Source of the DNA: Cognataquiflexum rubidum
GTDB taxonomy: Bacteria; Bacteroidota; Bacteroidia; Cytophagales; Cyclobacteriaceae
Direction of reading: 5' to 3'
Assembly (NCBI RefSeq): GCF_022538115.1
Contig: NZ_JAKZAL010000002.1
Span: 310,001 to 374,000, forward strand
DNA length: 64,000 bases
Shown here: in pieces, positions 44,799-53,103 of the stretch
How positions within the stretch are numbered: the stretch's first letter is position 1
Layout: every line of letters begins with the position of its first letter
The notes under the pieces: generated by a model
The model's database searches: none
The model's input: only the letters and a program-made list of their open reading frames with translations
Told to the model about the DNA's origin: nothing
Translations under genes and position numbers: made by a program

Positions 44799-46012
44799 TG
44801 GCAAATTTTCCAGGTAAATATCTTCCAATCGAATTCCGGATTTTCTTCCGTGGATTTTTGGTGGTTGCCTTTATTTTTGTTGTCATTCCTTTGATGAGTA
44901 TGTTGATATGGTATTTGTTGCCTGCAGCTTCTATGGGAGTGGTGGTGATTGACAAAACTGTCCCTACCCCAAATTACCAGGAACACCAATCCATCCATTG
45001 GCTGCTCAACCATTTTAAGTTTACCAAAAATGAAGGGTCAATTTATGATGCATCGAAAGATTACTTCGGGTTTTTTCCCGGCAAGAGAATAGAGGACTAC
45101 CAGATCAACGATTTGTCTGGCCAATCAGAAATTCAAACCCAAAAGACCCTAGATGAGTCCCAATTGGTTTATTTTTCAGATACCTATGGCGTTTATGAAA
45201 ATGACCTGAAAGAAAAACCTGTCCAAACCCATTCCAAGAAGATTTATGGTGGCATGGACAAGGACGACATTGCGTTTTTGGAAAAAGCCTACAAGAAGGA
45301 AATTGATATCATCAGCGAATTCAACACCATAGCCAGCCCTACAAAAAAAGAAGTCCGAAAGGATTTTGAGAATCTGGCAGGGATCAAATGGACCGGTTGG
45401 ATTGCGCGGTATTTTGACGAATTGGATACCATGCTGAATAATGATTTACCTCCATGGCTGGTATCCGGCTATAAGCGTCAACATCAGCAAGCATGGGATT
45501 TTTCAGGTCCTGCGATGGTTTTTTTGCATGAAAATGGTCAGATCGAAATCCTAAAAGAAGAAATCGAAATAAAGAAAGTTGTTCCTGAAATCGTCTCCAG
45601 TCTCAAAAGCCAACAAACCTACGGAGTTCCCGAGATTGTGAAATATCCCTATTGGATTGATATCATTTTTGTAAGCAGGGATTATGAAGTGGTCTCTTAT
45701 TATGATCTTGCACCAACCGAAGACGGGATCAAAAAATTGGGCGAAATGGGACTTCCCAGGTATTTTCCGGCGGTAGTGGTAAAGAAAAACGGCCAGGGAA
45801 AGTTCTATTACTTTTGTGGGGATTTTGCCGACAATCCTGTCTCAGGAAGTTCTTATGACTTTTATGGAATAGAAAAACTCTGGAGGTTGTTTTTGCACTC
45901 TGAGGATTATTCGCAGCGGAACAGTTTTTTTTGGAATTTCTATTTTCCCTTGATGGAGTCGATCTTGAAGGATACCTATCAAAGAAATGAAATCCGTAAA
46001 GGAGAAAATTAA
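44798..46012 (+). CDS. Membrane-anchored protein of unknown family in polysaccharide locus
   Basis: I cannot assign a family. The 404-residue protein has a single N-terminal membrane helix (about residues 18-43, FFRGFLVVAFIFVVIPLMSM) and a large periplasmic domain. The domain begins VVVIDKTVPTPNYQEHQSIHW and includes YFGFFPGKR, LVYFSDTYGVYEND and YFCGDFADNP. Several Asp, His and Tyr/Phe-rich segments hint at a sugar-binding or glycoside-processing domain. Its position matches that of PgaB-like modifying proteins, but no deacetylase motif is visible. Start and stop both overlap neighbours. Confidence 0.75.
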   Translation: MANFPGKYLPIEFRIFFRGFLVVAFIFVVIPLMSMLIWYLLPAASMGVVVIDKTVPTPNYQEHQSIHWLLNHFKFTKNEGSIYDASKDYFGFFPGKRIEDYQINDLSGQSEIQTQKTLDESQLVYFSDTYGVYENDLKEKPVQTHSKKIYGGMDKDDIAFLEKAYKKEIDIISEFNTIASPTKKEVRKDFENLAGIKWTGWIARYFDELDTMLNNDLPPWLVSGYKRQHQQAWDFSGPAMVFLHENGQIEILKEEIEIKKVVPEIVSSLKSQQTYGVPEIVKYPYWIDIIFVSRDYEVVSYYDLAPTEDGIKKLGEMGLPRYFPAVVVKKNGQGKFYYFCGDFADNPVSGSSYDFYGIEKLWRLFLHSEDYSQRNSFFWNFYFPLMESILKDTYQRNEIRKGEN

Positions 46013-48036
46013 TTTTTGGGAATATAGACTGCCAATGTATCTGGTAGGATTCTGTTGTTTTCGGTTGCGAAACGGTTGGAATTTTTATAAGTAGCAAACT
46101 CAGTCAGCAGTTTTTCTTTCATTGCCACGTCTGTGACAGGTTCCATTCCCATATTGTCATAAAGCTGGTAAAGCTGGTTGTCTGCCAATACATATTCCCC
46201 GCTGATGTAATCTACCAACTGATTTTTATTCCTCATCAAAGGATTGGAGATTTTGGATTGAAAAGTCGAAGAAGTATCCATTACATATCCTTTCCAAGCC
46301 ACTTTGGATGGCAAGTCCAAGTCAAATCTGTTCTCCAACAGACTCAGGATAGTCGGGGTGATTTCAAAATGGCTGGTGACGCCATGCATTCTTTTGGAAC
46401 GGTTGAGTTTGGGAGAAAAAATCATGATCGGCACATGGAACCTGTCAATGGTGGTGGCCAAGGGGATTTCAGGAAGCCTGTGGTCTCCCGTAATGATGAA
46501 AATTGTGTTTTCATATTTTGGCAGTTTTTGATAGGCTTGGAAAAACTCCTTGATCGCCTCGTCCACATAGAGGATACTGGCGTACATGTTTTTATATTTT
46601 CTATATTCTCCCGTAGTCAAAGGCAGAGATATAAGGTCATTTTGGATGTATTTTTCAAACATCGCCAGGTATTTTTCCTCATCAGGAATAAGGAAGGGAT
46701 CGTGCGAAGTCTGTGTCTGAAAAATACTTACCTGAGGTTGGGAACTGACAGGTAGTTTTCTCATTGCATTTTCAAACATGGCTTTGTCCGGGTAACCCCA
46801 AGAAAAGCCTGATTTGGAAGGTGTTTCCTCAAAATCTGCATCGAAGGAAGTCAAGTCCAAAATCCTGTCCACCTGCTGGTACTGAAGGAAGTAATTGACG
46901 TTGTCAAAGTTTTTGTCCGCACCGATATGGAAATTGGTAAAGTACCCGTTGGTTTTGAGCAAAGAAAGTAAAGTATGGTGCAAAGGGAGAATGGGTGCCT
47001 GGTCCATAAAACCTTTTTGTGCAAAAGGCAAAGAACCAAACATCCCAGTAAGTACTCCAAATGTCCTTCCTGTCGTCGAAAGACCGTTTTTCCAATACAG
47101 CGAATGCCCGCTCAAAGAATCCAAAAACGGCGTAAAACTTCCCAAATAGGCATCTTCGCCGGAATAGGCTTTGCCAAGACCTTCCACAATCACAAATACG
47201 ATATCAGGCAAAGTGTCAAATTCATCAAAATAAGGACCCAATACATCCGGATAATCATTGGAATGCAAAAAAGGATAATTGGTTTCGGTCAGATCTTTGC
47301 TGACAAGTCTATCTCCTGAATTGGCAGAAGCGAGGAAAAAGTCAAAATACAGGTATTCATTGGAAGTGAAGTAATTGTAAGATTGGTCATAGAAATAAGA
47401 AGACTTATTGGCCATCAGATTTCTTTCAAGTTCAGCAGGCTGCTCTTTTTGAGCATTTTTGGCAATGCCTATTCCGATCAGGTAACCGTAACATACTACT
47501 GTCAATACGACGGCTGTTTGATATTTCAAGGGAATCCATTTGCCCAATCCAAGCAAAACGTAAACAAAAACCAATACAAACAGGATGGCCAAAATATTGA
47601 ATAGATTCAATTCGCCGGAAGCCTTGACAGTCAGGAAAACATCATTGAGGGAATAAGCATACAAATCGGTCCCAAGGGGAATCAGCATTTTGGTAAAATA
47701 GAAAAGAAGTCCTCCCTGGAGCACAATAAGTAAAGTCAGCGTTATTTTGACCAAAACTCTGACAGCTTGAGGAAAAATCATCCCCAAAAGAATATTTAAA
47801 ATCAATAGAAAACCTAAAATATAAAATACCCATTGGAGATCGTAAGCCCATCCCATGAGTGTAATCTGAGCTTTGGAATACTCCAAACTGTGGATATTGA
47901 AAACTGCCCATACTTCTATCAGCCTTAAAATCAAAAAGACAATCAAAAATGGAATTGCCAACTTCCAAAAATTGATAAAATTTAGTTTGAGATTTAATAT
48001 AAAGGTCGATCTGATCTGGGTCTGCGGGGAAGACAT
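46009..48036 (-). CDS. LTA-synthase-like sulfatase-family membrane enzyme
   Basis: The 675-residue protein has five N-terminal membrane helices (about residues 20-195) and an extracytoplasmic sulfatase/alkaline-phosphatase-superfamily domain (about 275-600). The likely nucleophile is Thr325 in STTGRTFGVLTG. Metal-site residues are the Glu in IVEGLG (about 285) and the Asp-His in ITGDHR. LtaS enzymes of Firmicutes polymerise glycerol phosphate. Bacteroidota lack classical lipoteichoic acid, so here a phosphoglycerol- or phosphoethanolamine-transfer role to a glycan or lipid is more likely (inference). It converges with, and overlaps by 4 bases, the unknown protein at the end of the polysaccharide genes. 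Confidence 0.88.
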   Translation of the reverse strand: MSSPQTQIRSTFILNLKLNFINFWKLAIPFLIVFLILRLIEVWAVFNIHSLEYSKAQITLMGWAYDLQWVFYILGFLLILNILLGMIFPQAVRVLVKITLTLLIVLQGGLLFYFTKMLIPLGTDLYAYSLNDVFLTVKASGELNLFNILAILFVLVFVYVLLGLGKWIPLKYQTAVVLTVVCYGYLIGIGIAKNAQKEQPAELERNLMANKSSYFYDQSYNYFTSNEYLYFDFFLASANSGDRLVSKDLTETNYPFLHSNDYPDVLGPYFDEFDTLPDIVFVIVEGLGKAYSGEDAYLGSFTPFLDSLSGHSLYWKNGLSTTGRTFGVLTGMFGSLPFAQKGFMDQAPILPLHHTLLSLLKTNGYFTNFHIGADKNFDNVNYFLQYQQVDRILDLTSFDADFEETPSKSGFSWGYPDKAMFENAMRKLPVSSQPQVSIFQTQTSHDPFLIPDEEKYLAMFEKYIQNDLISLPLTTGEYRKYKNMYASILYVDEAIKEFFQAYQKLPKYENTIFIITGDHRLPEIPLATTIDRFHVPIMIFSPKLNRSKRMHGVTSHFEITPTILSLLENRFDLDLPSKVAWKGYVMDTSSTFQSKISNPLMRNKNQLVDYISGEYVLADNQLYQLYDNMGMEPVTDVAMKEKLLTEFATYKNSNRFATENNRILPDTLAVYIPKN

Positions 48037-48124
48037 ACTTTCTTTTGCGGGAACTTATTTATTAGGGTGCAATTGCAAATATAAATTTTCTAAAATTCAT
48101 ATCTTGCGCAATTAAATAAAATCT

Positions 48125-48673
48125 ATGAACAATAAAGGAGCCTTGCTCAAAGAGCTTTTTACAAATCTTTCAACTACGGGTGCTGTTACTTTTAGTTCTA
48201 AATCATTGGTAAATAAAATGTTATCCTACGCCGACTTCAAAGGAGCGAAACTGATCGTGGAGTTGGGCGGTGGAGATGGAAGTATCACACACGGAATTGT
48301 AGACAGGATGGATCCCGATGCAGTATTGTTGGTCTTTGAAATCAACAAACCTTTTTGCGACAATCTTAAAAAAATTTTCCCGAAAAAAAATGTAAAAATT
48401 ATCTGTGATTCAGCAGAAAATATAGACCAATACCTGGGTGGAAAAAAGGCGGATTTGATCCTTTCCTCACTGCCTTTGACATTGATACCAAAGCCTTCCC
48501 GCGAACAGATATACAAAAAGTGTAAGGAAAACATCGTGGAAAACGGAAAGGTGATCCAAATCTGCTATTCCTATCTGCTCAAATTTCAGTTTGGGAGATA
48601 CTTTGAGGAAATCAAAAGCCACCTGATGTTCAAGAACTTTCCGCCGACCTTTATTTTGGTCTGCGAGCAATAG
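48125..48673 (+). CDS. PmtA-like class I SAM-dependent methyltransferase
   Basis: The 182-residue protein has the SAM-binding motif LIVELGGGDGSITHGI, an acidic residue at the end of beta-2 (VFEIN), and a LSSLPLTLIP loop. The segment TGAVTFSSKSLVNKML before motif I resembles phospholipid N-methyltransferases and the related rRNA adenine dimethylase group. Phosphatidylethanolamine methylation is possible but not proven by sequence. It is divergent from the LTA-synthase-like gene, with 88 bases between starts. Confidence 0.8.
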   Translation: MNNKGALLKELFTNLSTTGAVTFSSKSLVNKMLSYADFKGAKLIVELGGGDGSITHGIVDRMDPDAVLLVFEINKPFCDNLKKIFPKKNVKIICDSAENIDQYLGGKKADLILSSLPLTLIPKPSREQIYKKCKENIVENGKVIQICYSYLLKFQFGRYFEEIKSHLMFKNFPPTFILVCEQ

Positions 48674-48848
48674 GTCTGATTTTTGGGAATTGATTTTAAA
48701 GCCTGTTTCTTTTTCAATGGCGAATAAGGAATAGGCTTTTTCTATCAATTCCAACATTGAAAAGGTTGTTTTTTTAGCCGGATTGATCAATATTTAATCC
48801 TGACAGATTTTTAAGCACTTTTAAAACCAAAATCCGGATCTTGTAACT

Positions 48849-49115
48849 ATGAGCATTTCCATCCCTTCTGACCACCCCCATATTTTGGCTGATGCCATCA
48901 TGGAAATGTGCAGAGTGAAAAAGGGGGAGAGCTTTTGTCCATCGGAAGTGGTCAAGTGGATCTATCCTGAATCTTGGTACCACTTCATGGAGGAGGTTAC
49001 CACTGAGATGATGAAGCTTTACCAATCAGGCAAAATTGAGGTGACCCAAAACCACCTCCCTATTCCCATGGAAGGAATTCCAAAAGGAGAAGTGAGAATC
49101 AAAGCCAAATTTTAA
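48849..49115 (+). CDS. DUF3253 small protein
   Basis: The 88-residue protein matches the DUF3253 family. It has the helical pattern CPSEVVKWIYPESWYHFMEEVTTEMMKLYQSGKIEVTQ, which resembles a winged-helix fold, although DNA binding has not been shown. It lies 44 bases upstream of the MsrA gene. The 175-base gap before it holds only a weak ORF on the other strand that I do not accept. Confidence 0.82.
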   Translation: MSISIPSDHPHILADAIMEMCRVKKGESFCPSEVVKWIYPESWYHFMEEVTTEMMKLYQSGKIEVTQNHLPIPMEGIPKGEVRIKAKF

Positions 49116-49159
49116 ACTTCACCGGCCCGGATGGTGTTAAAGAATCAAAATCGAAAAAA

Positions 49160-49813
49160 ATGAAATTCTTATCCTTTATTTTCTGCTTCAGCATTCTGGC
49201 GACGATGGCCTGTGCCCAAGCGCCTAACAAAAACGAAAAATCCATGCAAAATTTACCAAAGACAACCATAAAAATAGAAGAAGGACTTGAAGTAGCCATT
49301 TTGGGTGGTGGTTGCTTTTGGTGTACAGAGGCAATTTATCAGGACCTGATAGGTGTCAAAAAAGTACTTTCAGGATACAGTGGAGGCCATGTGGACAATC
49401 CTACTTACAGACAGGTAACTTCCGGTACGACCGGTCATGCTGAAGTCATCCAGGTGGTTTTTGATCCAAAGGAGATTTCCTTTGAGGAAGTTTTGGAGAT
49501 CTTTTGGGCCACACACGATCCGACCACTCTCAACAGACAAGGTGCTGATGTCGGACCACAGTACCGCTCTGCCGTATTTTATCAGTCCGAAGATCAAAAG
49601 CAAAAAGCAGAGTTTTTCAAAAAGAAATTGGATGAATCCGGCGCTTTCAGCAGGCCGATAGTGACAGAAATCACCGCGTTCAGCAACTTCTACGTGGCGG
49701 AGGATTACCACCAGAATTATTTTAAAGAGAATGGAGGCCAACCTTATTGCCAGTTTGTCATCCGTCCAAAAATGGAGAAGTTCAAAAAAGCGTTCGCTGA
49801 AAAATTGAAGTAA
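49160..49813 (+). CDS. msrA: Peptide methionine (S)-S-oxide reductase with export signal
   Basis: MsrA repairs oxidised methionine. The 217-residue enzyme has the catalytic Cys52 in GGCFWCTEA and the motifs SGYSGGHVDNPTYRQVTSGTTGHAEV and YFKENGGQPYCQFVI. Unlike the usual cytosolic form, it starts with a hydrophobic leader with ATMACAQ (residues 14-20). That could be a lipobox or a signal-peptidase I site, so the enzyme probably works in the periplasm. The next genes encode two lipoproteins. Confidence 0.93.
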   Translation: MKFLSFIFCFSILATMACAQAPNKNEKSMQNLPKTTIKIEEGLEVAILGGGCFWCTEAIYQDLIGVKKVLSGYSGGHVDNPTYRQVTSGTTGHAEVIQVVFDPKEISFEEVLEIFWATHDPTTLNRQGADVGPQYRSAVFYQSEDQKQKAEFFKKKLDESGAFSRPIVTEITAFSNFYVAEDYHQNYFKENGGQPYCQFVIRPKMEKFKKAFAEKLK

Positions 49814-49878
49814 TTGATTGTAATTAAATATTGGATTAGATTTTCCTCCTATTTAGTTTTGGGAAAACAATACTCACT

Positions 49879-50388
49879 ATGAAAAAGACATTCATTTATA
49901 CTTTGATGATCGTGTTGGCAGGGTTTTCTTGTCAGCAAAAAGCAACAGAAGTTTCCGCGCCCGCCACTGAGGAAGCAAAGTCAGAAACTGCCGCGGGAAA
50001 ATTCGGTGCAGATATCAATGACTCAGGTGTGGTGACTTTGGCCGAATTGGTAACCGAACTTGAATCTAAGGACGAATTCCAAGGCAAAGTTGTCGGTCAA
50101 ATCAAAGAAGTCTGCTCCAAAAAAGGATGTTGGATGACCATCGATTTACCTAACGGACAAAGCATGCGCGTGACTTTCAAGGATTATGGGTTTTTTGTCC
50201 CTTTGAATTCGAGCGGATATCCTGTGGTCATCGAAGGTGTCGCCACCAAGAAAGTGACTGATGTGGAGACTTTGAGACACTATGCACAGGATGCAGGCAA
50301 ACCCAAAGAGGAAATCGAAAAGATTACTGAGTCAAAACAAGAATATGCTTTTGAGGCTGTGGGAGTCATTATCAGGGAGAATGCTTAA
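49879..50388 (+). CDS. DUF4920 lipoprotein
   Basis: The 169-residue protein has a lipobox near residue 18 (GFSCQQKA) and a DUF4920 domain: FGADI, GKVVGQIKEVCSKKGCWMTI, MRVTFKDYGFFVPL and ATEE-type linkers. The CSKKGCW segment holds a conserved cysteine pair. The family is of unknown function and OB-fold-like. The stop overlaps by 8 bases the start of a lipoprotein with a haem-c motif, suggesting joint function in the periplasm. Confidence 0.88.
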   Translation: MKKTFIYTLMIVLAGFSCQQKATEVSAPATEEAKSETAAGKFGADINDSGVVTLAELVTELESKDEFQGKVVGQIKEVCSKKGCWMTIDLPNGQSMRVTFKDYGFFVPLNSSGYPVVIEGVATKKVTDVETLRHYAQDAGKPKEEIEKITESKQEYAFEAVGVIIRENA

Positions 50389-50812
50389 AAAGTATTTTTT
50401 ATTCATTCTTTTGGCGGTTTCTCTTTTTTCCTGCAAGGAAAAGGAGAAAGAACAAGTAAAACCTGTTCCTGTTACACAACCCAAACAAGATGCACCTTTG
50501 GCGTTATTGATGCGGGAAATGTATCTTGATATGGAGGAGATGAAGGTATCTTTGGAGAAAAAGGAAAATATCAAATCTTACCTTGAAAAACATCAGGCGT
50601 TACTCACAGCAAAGCCGACCGACCCAAAAGTAAAGGATGCCACATTTGACCAAATGGCAATCGGATACCTTGAATCACTTAGGCAATTGGGTCTTGGGCC
50701 GTATGAACTGAAAGTCTCCAAGTACAAAATCGTTTACAATTATTGTATAGCCTGCCACGAAAAATACTGTCCAGGCCCGATCAAAAAAATCACTAACCTT
50801 CAAATAGAGTAA
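50381..50812 (+). CDS. Lipoprotein with a single haem c-binding motif
   Basis: The 143-residue protein has a lipoprotein leader (MLKKYFLFILLAVSLFSCKE), a charged Pro-rich linker and a helical domain that contains CIACHEKYCPGPIKKI near the C-terminus. CxxCH is the covalent haem c site, and a third Cys follows five residues later. It is probably a monohaem cytochrome c-like electron carrier facing the periplasm. The start at 50381 was chosen because the leader begins there and overlaps the DUF4920 stop (ATGCTTAA). The frame is open upstream inside that gene but has no leader. Confidence 0.75.
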   Translation: MLKKYFLFILLAVSLFSCKEKEKEQVKPVPVTQPKQDAPLALLMREMYLDMEEMKVSLEKKENIKSYLEKHQALLTAKPTDPKVKDATFDQMAIGYLESLRQLGLGPYELKVSKYKIVYNYCIACHEKYCPGPIKKITNLQIE

Positions 50813-50817
50813 GCGTC

Positions 50818-51027
50818 ATGGCCATTGCATTGGATAATCTCAGGGTAGGAAGGGTTTATTCTTTTTCGAATATGGGCGAAAAAAGAAAATTGGAGATTTT
50901 GGCCCGTTTGTCAGGGGATAATTTCAAAGTCAAGGATATGGATACCACAGAGGTTTATACCATCGAGGAATTGCTGAGATGGGGTAAGGGCAAAGATTAT
51001 GAGCTTGACGAATGGTGGGAGGGATAA
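50818..51027 (+). CDS. Small conserved-looking cytosolic protein
   Basis: I do not recognise this 69-residue protein. It is acidic, without signal or membrane helices, and has a beta-rich pattern (VGRVYSFSNMGEKRKLEILARLSGDNFKVKDMD) and a Trp-rich C-terminus (EWWEG). It starts 5 bases after the haem-c lipoprotein gene and is probably cotranscribed with it. Confidence 0.6.
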   Translation: MAIALDNLRVGRVYSFSNMGEKRKLEILARLSGDNFKVKDMDTTEVYTIEELLRWGKGKDYELDEWWEG

Positions 51028-51125
51028 GAAAATCTGACCACAGTCGACAGTCCAGAGCCTCTACAATTGTACCTCATTCAAGATTTTAAATGGTGAGTGG
51101 TAACAAAGGGTACATACAAAAATCA

Positions 51126-51160
51126 AAAAAAAGCCTTTGGGATATCCCAAAGGCTTTTTT
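51126..51160. terminator. Bidirectional intrinsic terminator
   Basis: AAAAAAGCCTTTGGGAT followed by ATCCCAAAGGCTTTTTT is a perfect palindrome with T-runs on both strands. It separates the small-protein gene and the convergent outer-membrane protein gene, whose stop lies at its edge. Confidence 0.85.
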
Positions 51161-52053
51161 CATCGGTGAGGTTTGTGTCCCGGTTCATAGATGATTCTCA
51201 AAAATGAGCTCAAGCCTTGCGTTTCTCTATTGATGGGAATTCCTGATACTATTCCTATCAATAAATTATCTGCAACTCCAATGCGCATTTGAGGGCGGAG
51301 TACAGCAGAAAATTTACCATCCTGAATTTCTTTATTGACTTCAATACCAAGAAAATTTCTTGTCCCTGAGATCATATAGTGGATACTGGTATTGATATCG
51401 AAAACTGTTTCTGTAGCTTGGTCAAATTCTCTGATGATTTTTGGCCCGGTATAGATCAAGGTATGGAAGTTTCTTCCCCATCTTTTGGCAGCCACCAAAA
51501 ATGGATTGAAAACATTCCCTCTGTATAGCCTTTCATTACCCCATTGATTGAGATCGGCCAATTCAAATTCATGGATATAACCCAAGGCAAGAGAGGTTTT
51601 GGCTTTTTCCGATACAAGGAAAGACCACTGCCCGGCCACTTTCAGAGATTCCAACCTATTTGAAGGGCGCTCTAATGTGGTTGGAAGCTGACCCCTTCCT
51701 GAATATATTGTGATGGGTAGTTCCACTTCAAGCCCAAGTCTGTCTATCGGTGCCCATTCGTATTCTATCAAAGCCTCAAATTCGTCAAAGCCTCTTTTGT
51801 CCGTCATTCCCATCCCGATGTTCCATTCTTTTTCACCTTTTCTCGCTCCAAGATCACGGATCAAGTCTATATACAAAGGTTCGGCATGGAGGACTTTTGC
51901 TTTTTCGGTAGGTTTTGCTTCCTCTGTTTCTGCCAAATACAAACTGTCTAGGATTGATCTTTCCAGTTTTACACTATCAGATTTTACTTCTTGCGAATAG
52001 GAGTATTGGACACTCCATAATAGGAGTATCGCAATGAAATATATTTTTTTCAT
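51160..52053 (-). CDS. Outer-membrane-type protein with HAEPLYIDLIRDLGARKGE motif
   Basis: The 297-residue protein has a signal peptide (to SYSQ, about residue 21), a charged linker and the striking segment LHAEPLYIDLIRDLGARKGE near residues 55-75. Some ten amphipathic strands then form a probable beta barrel (for example RLGLEVELPITIYSGRG and SLALGYIHEFEL). I have no name for the family. It follows, 88 bases downstream, a small gene on the same strand that encodes a membrane-anchored acidic protein. Confidence 0.65.
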   Translation of the reverse strand: MKKIYFIAILLLWSVQYSYSQEVKSDSVKLERSILDSLYLAETEEAKPTEKAKVLHAEPLYIDLIRDLGARKGEKEWNIGMGMTDKRGFDEFEALIEYEWAPIDRLGLEVELPITIYSGRGQLPTTLERPSNRLESLKVAGQWSFLVSEKAKTSLALGYIHEFELADLNQWGNERLYRGNVFNPFLVAAKRWGRNFHTLIYTGPKIIREFDQATETVFDINTSIHYMISGTRNFLGIEVNKEIQDGKFSAVLRPQMRIGVADNLLIGIVSGIPINRETQGLSSFLRIIYEPGHKPHR

Positions 52054-52141
52054 TTTAGAATTCAATGATTGATTGTAATGGATAGTGACCTTTTAAAAAC
52101 CTGTAAGTGGTATTTAAAAGGGAATTAAATGAAGGGCTGAA

Positions 52142-52525
52142 TTAAAAAAAATGGAATTTGGGCGGAGGGGATATTTTTCCTAAAGATATGTTTTCATAAA
52201 TGTTATGATAAAATCTGCTGACTGAAACAATGCAAAACGACTCTTGTCTTACAAATTGAAAAGTATCTAGCCCGATAAAGTTTTTGATATCCGGCATTTT
52301 TCTTTTGTCCTCAGGCAATTCTGTATCGGGTACAGTGTCTTCATCCATTTCCAAAAAATATTCCAGTACCAATTCTGAAAGAGAATCGTAAGGATCTTCA
52401 TTCTTCAATAGCGTATTGTCAAGAGAAGAAACCTGATAAAAATTGGCTGTCAGGTTGATAAAGTTCACCAACAAAATATAAGTGATATATTTTATGATCG
52501 CTTTTTTTCTTAATCTTCCAAACAT
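52142..52525 (-). CDS. Small membrane-anchored acidic protein
   Basis: The 127-residue protein has a basic N-terminus, a membrane segment or signal (about residues 11-28, YITYILLVNFINLTANF), then a strongly acidic stretch (DPYDSLSELVLEYFLEMDEDTVPDTELPED). No family is recognised. It is 88 bases upstream of the barrel protein gene and may form a pair with it. Confidence 0.55.
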   Translation of the reverse strand: MFGRLRKKAIIKYITYILLVNFINLTANFYQVSSLDNTLLKNEDPYDSLSELVLEYFLEMDEDTVPDTELPEDKRKMPDIKNFIGLDTFQFVRQESFCIVSVSRFYHNIYENISLGKISPPPKFHFF

Positions 52526-52653
52526 GTCGCAAATTTAAAAGAAATGGCGTATTTATTCATGTTTAATTGACTTTTCTAAATCCACAAAGTGATTTTGATC
52601 ACCCTTTATAGCCCTATTTTGGCTATATTTGTATTTGTTAATTCAAATAAATT

Positions 52654-53040
52654 ATGAAAGAAAAAAGTCTCGGTACAGCTATTCTTCAGGGAAAGTGTCC
52701 AAGATGCAGGGAAGGGAATATTTTTCCGACGTCTATTTTCAGTTACCACAAATTAACCGACGTGTACCACAAATGTCCTCATTGTGATGCGGTTTTGACA
52801 CCGGAGCCTGATTTTTTTTATGGCGCTATGTACATCAGTTATGCTTTCTCGGTCGCCTTGGTCATAAACGTTCTCATCGTACTGAATTTTGTTTTCAACG
52901 ATCCTGAAATGTGGGTTTATGGAGTTACAGTTGTGGTTACTAATTTACTTCTGCTACCTGTGATGTTGAGGTATTCCAAGATTTTGTATTTATACGGAGT
53001 CGGGAAGCTGAAATTTGACCCAAAGTATTCTAAAGTATAA
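52654..53040 (+). CDS. DUF983 membrane protein with zinc-ribbon-like cysteines
   Basis: The 128-residue protein has two CxxC pairs (GKCPRCREG and HKCPHCDAV), a likely zinc ribbon, followed by two membrane helices (about 57-77 and 84-104). This fits the DUF983 family, whose function is unknown. Upstream, TATATTTG at 52624-52631 matches the Bacteroidota -7 element TAnnTTTG, but I found no well-spaced TTTG at -33. Confidence 0.88.
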   Translation: MKEKSLGTAILQGKCPRCREGNIFPTSIFSYHKLTDVYHKCPHCDAVLTPEPDFFYGAMYISYAFSVALVINVLIVLNFVFNDPEMWVYGVTVVVTNLLLLPVMLRYSKILYLYGVGKLKFDPKYSKV

Positions 53041-53053
53041 TCAAAGATTTTAT

Positions 53054-53103
53054 AAAACGTAGCCATCCCGATTTTGTCGAATCGGGATGGCTACGTTTTT
53101 TTA
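53054..53103. terminator. Strong bidirectional terminator
   Basis: AAAACGTAGCCATCCCGATT and AATCGGGATGGCTACGTTTT form a perfect 20-bp stem with a 6-base loop and a T-run. It separates the convergent DUF983 and alkaline phosphatase genes; its right edge overlaps the phosphatase stop. Confidence 0.9.

Noticed and set aside
48467-48790. Minus-strand ORF of 107 codons between the methyltransferase and DUF3253 genes
   Set aside because: It overlaps the methyltransferase gene for most of its length and has no start context or domain.
52594-52631. Full promoter TTTG ... TATATTTG ahead of the DUF983 gene
   Set aside because: The -7 element is good, but the nearest TTTG is 26 bases away, outside the usual spacing.
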